NCBI GenBank assembly: GCA_014302835.1
Contig: CP060294.1
Coordinates: forward strand, 1,984,001-2,048,000
Source: Pedobacter sp. PAMC26386
GTDB lineage: Bacteria; Bacteroidota; Bacteroidia; Sphingobacteriales; Sphingobacteriaceae
DNA: 64,000 bases
Direction: 5' to 3'
Positions 62,181-64,000 of this stretch are shown one piece after another (positions within the stretch are counted from its first letter, which is position 1; each line of letters starts with the position of its first letter). Below the pieces are notes generated by a model. That model saw only the letters and a list, made by a program, of their open reading frames with translations, had not been told where the DNA came from and did no database searches. The translations under genes and the position numbers were made by a program.

Positions 62181-62912
62181 TTATTTTACTTCCTTAATCA
62201 TCTTAAAGAATTCCTCTTTATAAGTTTCACCTACAGGAATAGTCTGATCCTGAATATAAATAGTATTGCCGTCAATCATTCTGATCTTATCTATTGCGAT
62301 AATATAAGATTTATGTACTCTGTAAAACGGAGGTTGTGGCAAAACAGCTTCCAGATCTCTTAAAGATTGATAAGTAACGATGCGCTGATTTGGTGTATAA
62401 ATAGAGATATAGTTTTTTAATCCTTCTACATAGAGAATCTCTTCATGGCTCACTTTTAAAAACTTGTTTTTACTTTCTCCTTTAATGAACATATAACCGG
62501 GACCGCCAGCAGGAATTTCTGCCTTACTCTCTTCGGCTTTCGCCGGCAACATAGACTGGTCAAGCATGTTTTCTGCCTTTTGAGCTGCTTTATAGAAGCG
62601 TTCAAAAGCAATTGGTTTCAGCAGGTAATCAACTACGTCATTTTCAAATCCTTCTAAAGCATATTCAGGATAAGCAGTCGTTAAAATTATTTTACATTTA
62701 TTACCACAGATTTTCATGAATTGTAACCCTGTCAGTTCGGGCATCTGAATATCCAGGAACACCAGGTCCACCTTTCCTTCCTGTACCCAGGATAAAGCCT
62801 CAAAAGCATTGGTTGTTGTACCAACTAATTCCAGAAAAGGGATTTTACGAATAAAAGAAGCAAGAATTTCTGAAGCATAGGCTTCATCATCTACAGCAAT
62901 ACAACGGATCAT
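62181..62912 (-). CDS. LytTR-family response regulator
   Basis: 243 residues. Receiver domain with CIAVDDEAYASEIL (Asp8, Asp9), LVFLDIQMPELTG (phosphorylation site Asp54), TTAYPEYALEGFENDVVDYL and LLKPIAFERF (Lys). A Pro/Gly linker precedes a LytTR DNA-binding domain (about 140-243: EEILYVEGLKNYISIYT, LRDLEAVLPQPPFYRVHKSY, IPVGETYKEEFFKMI). It follows the histidine kinase by 54 bp and so completes a two-component pair. Confidence 0.95.
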   Translation of the reverse strand: MIRCIAVDDEAYASEILASFIRKIPFLELVGTTTNAFEALSWVQEGKVDLVFLDIQMPELTGLQFMKICGNKCKIILTTAYPEYALEGFENDVVDYLLKPIAFERFYKAAQKAENMLDQSMLPAKAEESKAEIPAGGPGYMFIKGESKNKFLKVSHEEILYVEGLKNYISIYTPNQRIVTYQSLRDLEAVLPQPPFYRVHKSYIIAIDKIRMIDGNTIYIQDQTIPVGETYKEEFFKMIKEVK

Positions 62913-62966
62913 TTGGTTGGTTTAAATTTCGGCAATTAAGATAGTCATTGTTATCAAAAAAACTAA

Positions 62967-63980
62967 TCAGTATAATTTAATAATTAAAGTTGTTTGAAAA
63001 GTATTTCCATCCCTATGAATGTCCAATTGATATTTATCCGGATAAATCAGTTCCATTCTTCTTTGTATATTAACGAGTCCTATGCCACTGGACTTGTCTT
63101 TTTGATGGTTATTAATGGTATTGTTAACGACAAATTTTAAATCTTTTCCAACCACTTGCAAAAGGATATGAACCGGCTGCTCCTGCTTATTCAATACGCC
63201 ATGTTTAAATGCATTTTCTATAAATGGAATTAATAATAAGGAAGCTATTCTTTGCTGTTCATTGACTCCGATCCTCTCAAATTCCACATAAAAATTAGGT
63301 TCAAACCGCATACGAAAAAGTTCAATATAGCTTTGCAAATATTCCACCTCTTTTACCAGGCTTACTTTACCATCTGCATTTTCCGTCAGGGTATATCGCA
63401 TCAAATCTGATAAACGCAATACTGCCGAAGCCAGCTGATCAGAAACAGGGATAGCGAGAGAGTAGATATAATTTAAGGTATTGTATAAAAAATGAGGATT
63501 AATCTGCGATTTGAGAAAAGCAAGTTCCGCTTTGACAGCTTCTTCTTTAAGTTGCTTATTTACTCTTTCAGAAAAGAATGCTCTTTCTACACTCCAAACA
63601 GCCACCGCGAATACAATATAGGAGGTACCAAAATATAGGTTATCTATAATATAGTAGAAAGCCGTTGTGTCAATACCATAATTTCTAAAGCCTAAAAATT
63701 TCGGAAAAAGTACTTCTTCGATGAGATATCTCAAAGCAATAAAGGCGGCCATTGTCAAACACAATCCAACAATGAGACGTAAAGCTCCGCCTTTTTTAAG
63801 GGAGTTAGGTAAAACCCATAAATAGCAAATGTAAAACTCTACCAGATGCACTACATAAATAGAATAGCCTAAATACATGATGTCAATTTTCTCTTTGGTC
63901 ATTAATTGCCCCACAAGAGTATAGATTAACAACAACGCCCAACCTAACAAATGAATTGAAATAATCTTATTATTCTTCAT
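62967..63980 (-). CDS. LytS/YehU-type sensor histidine kinase
   Basis: 337 residues: four membrane helices (about 8-26, 38-58, 66-90, 108-130), a coiled linker and the His_kinase domain (LKSQINPHFLYNTLNYIY, His163), then the ATPase lid (LIPFIENAFKHGV and SSGIGLVNIQRRMEL). Kinases of this type work with LytTR regulators, here the next gene. The input signal is unknown; no periplasmic sensor domain exists, so the membrane part senses it. Complete within the window. Confidence 0.93.
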   Translation of the reverse strand: MKNNKIISIHLLGWALLLIYTLVGQLMTKEKIDIMYLGYSIYVVHLVEFYICYLWVLPNSLKKGGALRLIVGLCLTMAAFIALRYLIEEVLFPKFLGFRNYGIDTTAFYYIIDNLYFGTSYIVFAVAVWSVERAFFSERVNKQLKEEAVKAELAFLKSQINPHFLYNTLNYIYSLAIPVSDQLASAVLRLSDLMRYTLTENADGKVSLVKEVEYLQSYIELFRMRFEPNFYVEFERIGVNEQQRIASLLLIPFIENAFKHGVLNKQEQPVHILLQVVGKDLKFVVNNTINNHQKDKSSGIGLVNIQRRMELIYPDKYQLDIHRDGNTFQTTLIIKLY

Positions 63981-64000
63981 CTTATAAAACTAACAAAAGG

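Noticed and set aside
1..64000. CRISPR arrays, tRNA or rRNA genes, integrases, prophage or intact IS elements
   Set aside because: Looked for on both strands by eye; no repeat-spacer pattern, tRNA-like cloverleaf near gene ends, transposase or integrase motif was seen. A computational scan would be needed to exclude a tRNA with certainty.

Overview
The window comes from an AT-rich Bacteroidota genome, most probably a Sphingobacteriaceae member close to Pedobacter. The evidence is two SusC/SusD pairs, many Bacteroidota-type lipoprotein signals (short hydrophobic segment, then SC or AC), a ROK-controlled polysaccharide utilisation locus, Bacteroidota-type promoters (TAnnTTTG), LytTR two-component genes and an AT-biased codon choice. 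I found no rRNA, tRNA, CRISPR array, intact insertion sequence or prophage. The taxonomy is inferred from gene content alone.

Layout. 1-5.3 kb: a partial unknown gene, two tandem small membrane proteins (one internally deleted), three methionine sulfoxide reductases (an exported msrB-msrA pair and a cytoplasmic msrA), a nonsense-interrupted alpha/beta hydrolase and a GlsB-type stress membrane protein. 5.6-14.3 kb: an LpxL-type acyltransferase, two GNAT acetyltransferases, a nonsense-interrupted DUF6624 gene, a RibD/DHFR-like reductase, a DprA-like gene, a MmcQ-type protein, a hemolysin III-type protein, and relics of AraC and SUKH genes. 14.6-19.3 kb: an orphan SusC/SusD pair. 19.3-27 kb: a Crp/Fnr regulator with a consensus FNR-type box in front of an SRPBCC gene, a class V PLP enzyme, a metallophosphoesterase, lipoproteins and tandem membrane proteins. 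27.1-31.5 kb: two overlapping amidohydrolase genes. 31.7-42.2 kb: a polysaccharide utilisation locus (ROK regulator, SusC, SusD, GH29 fucosidase, GH3 glucosidase) with a terminator-like hairpin between the transport genes and the enzyme genes. 42.4-50 kb: an ankyrin-DUF6891 protein, a flavin reductase, a lipoprotein alpha-amylase with a perfect LacI-type operator upstream, a second Crp-like regulator, a HAD hydrolase, a CAT-like acetyltransferase and an AhpD-like protein, with a G-quadruplex-capable inverted 11-bp minisatellite between the last two. 50.1-58.2 kb: an AraC regulator followed by a TonB receptor, an ECF sigma factor with a membrane partner, a HAD phosphatase and a predicted secreted neutral sphingomyelinase. 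58.4-64 kb: two truncated genes meeting tail to tail, an Lrp regulator next to an EamA transporter, ExbD, a small Moco-domain protein and a LytTR/LytS-type two-component pair.

Two themes stand out. First, gene decay is frequent: about ten separate relics, nonsense-interrupted genes or junction fragments lie between intact genes, mostly too short or too broken to be seen as ordinary genes. Second, short DNA signals can be read directly and connected to genes: a TTGATnnnnATCAA box beside a Crp/Fnr gene carrying the matching recognition helix, a 24-bp perfect palindrome in front of the amylase, a T-tailed hairpin inside the PUL operon, and long symmetrical hairpins between convergent genes. I did not find a clearly new multi-gene system; the strongest unexplained element is the inverted G-rich minisatellite at 49.36-49.45 kb.
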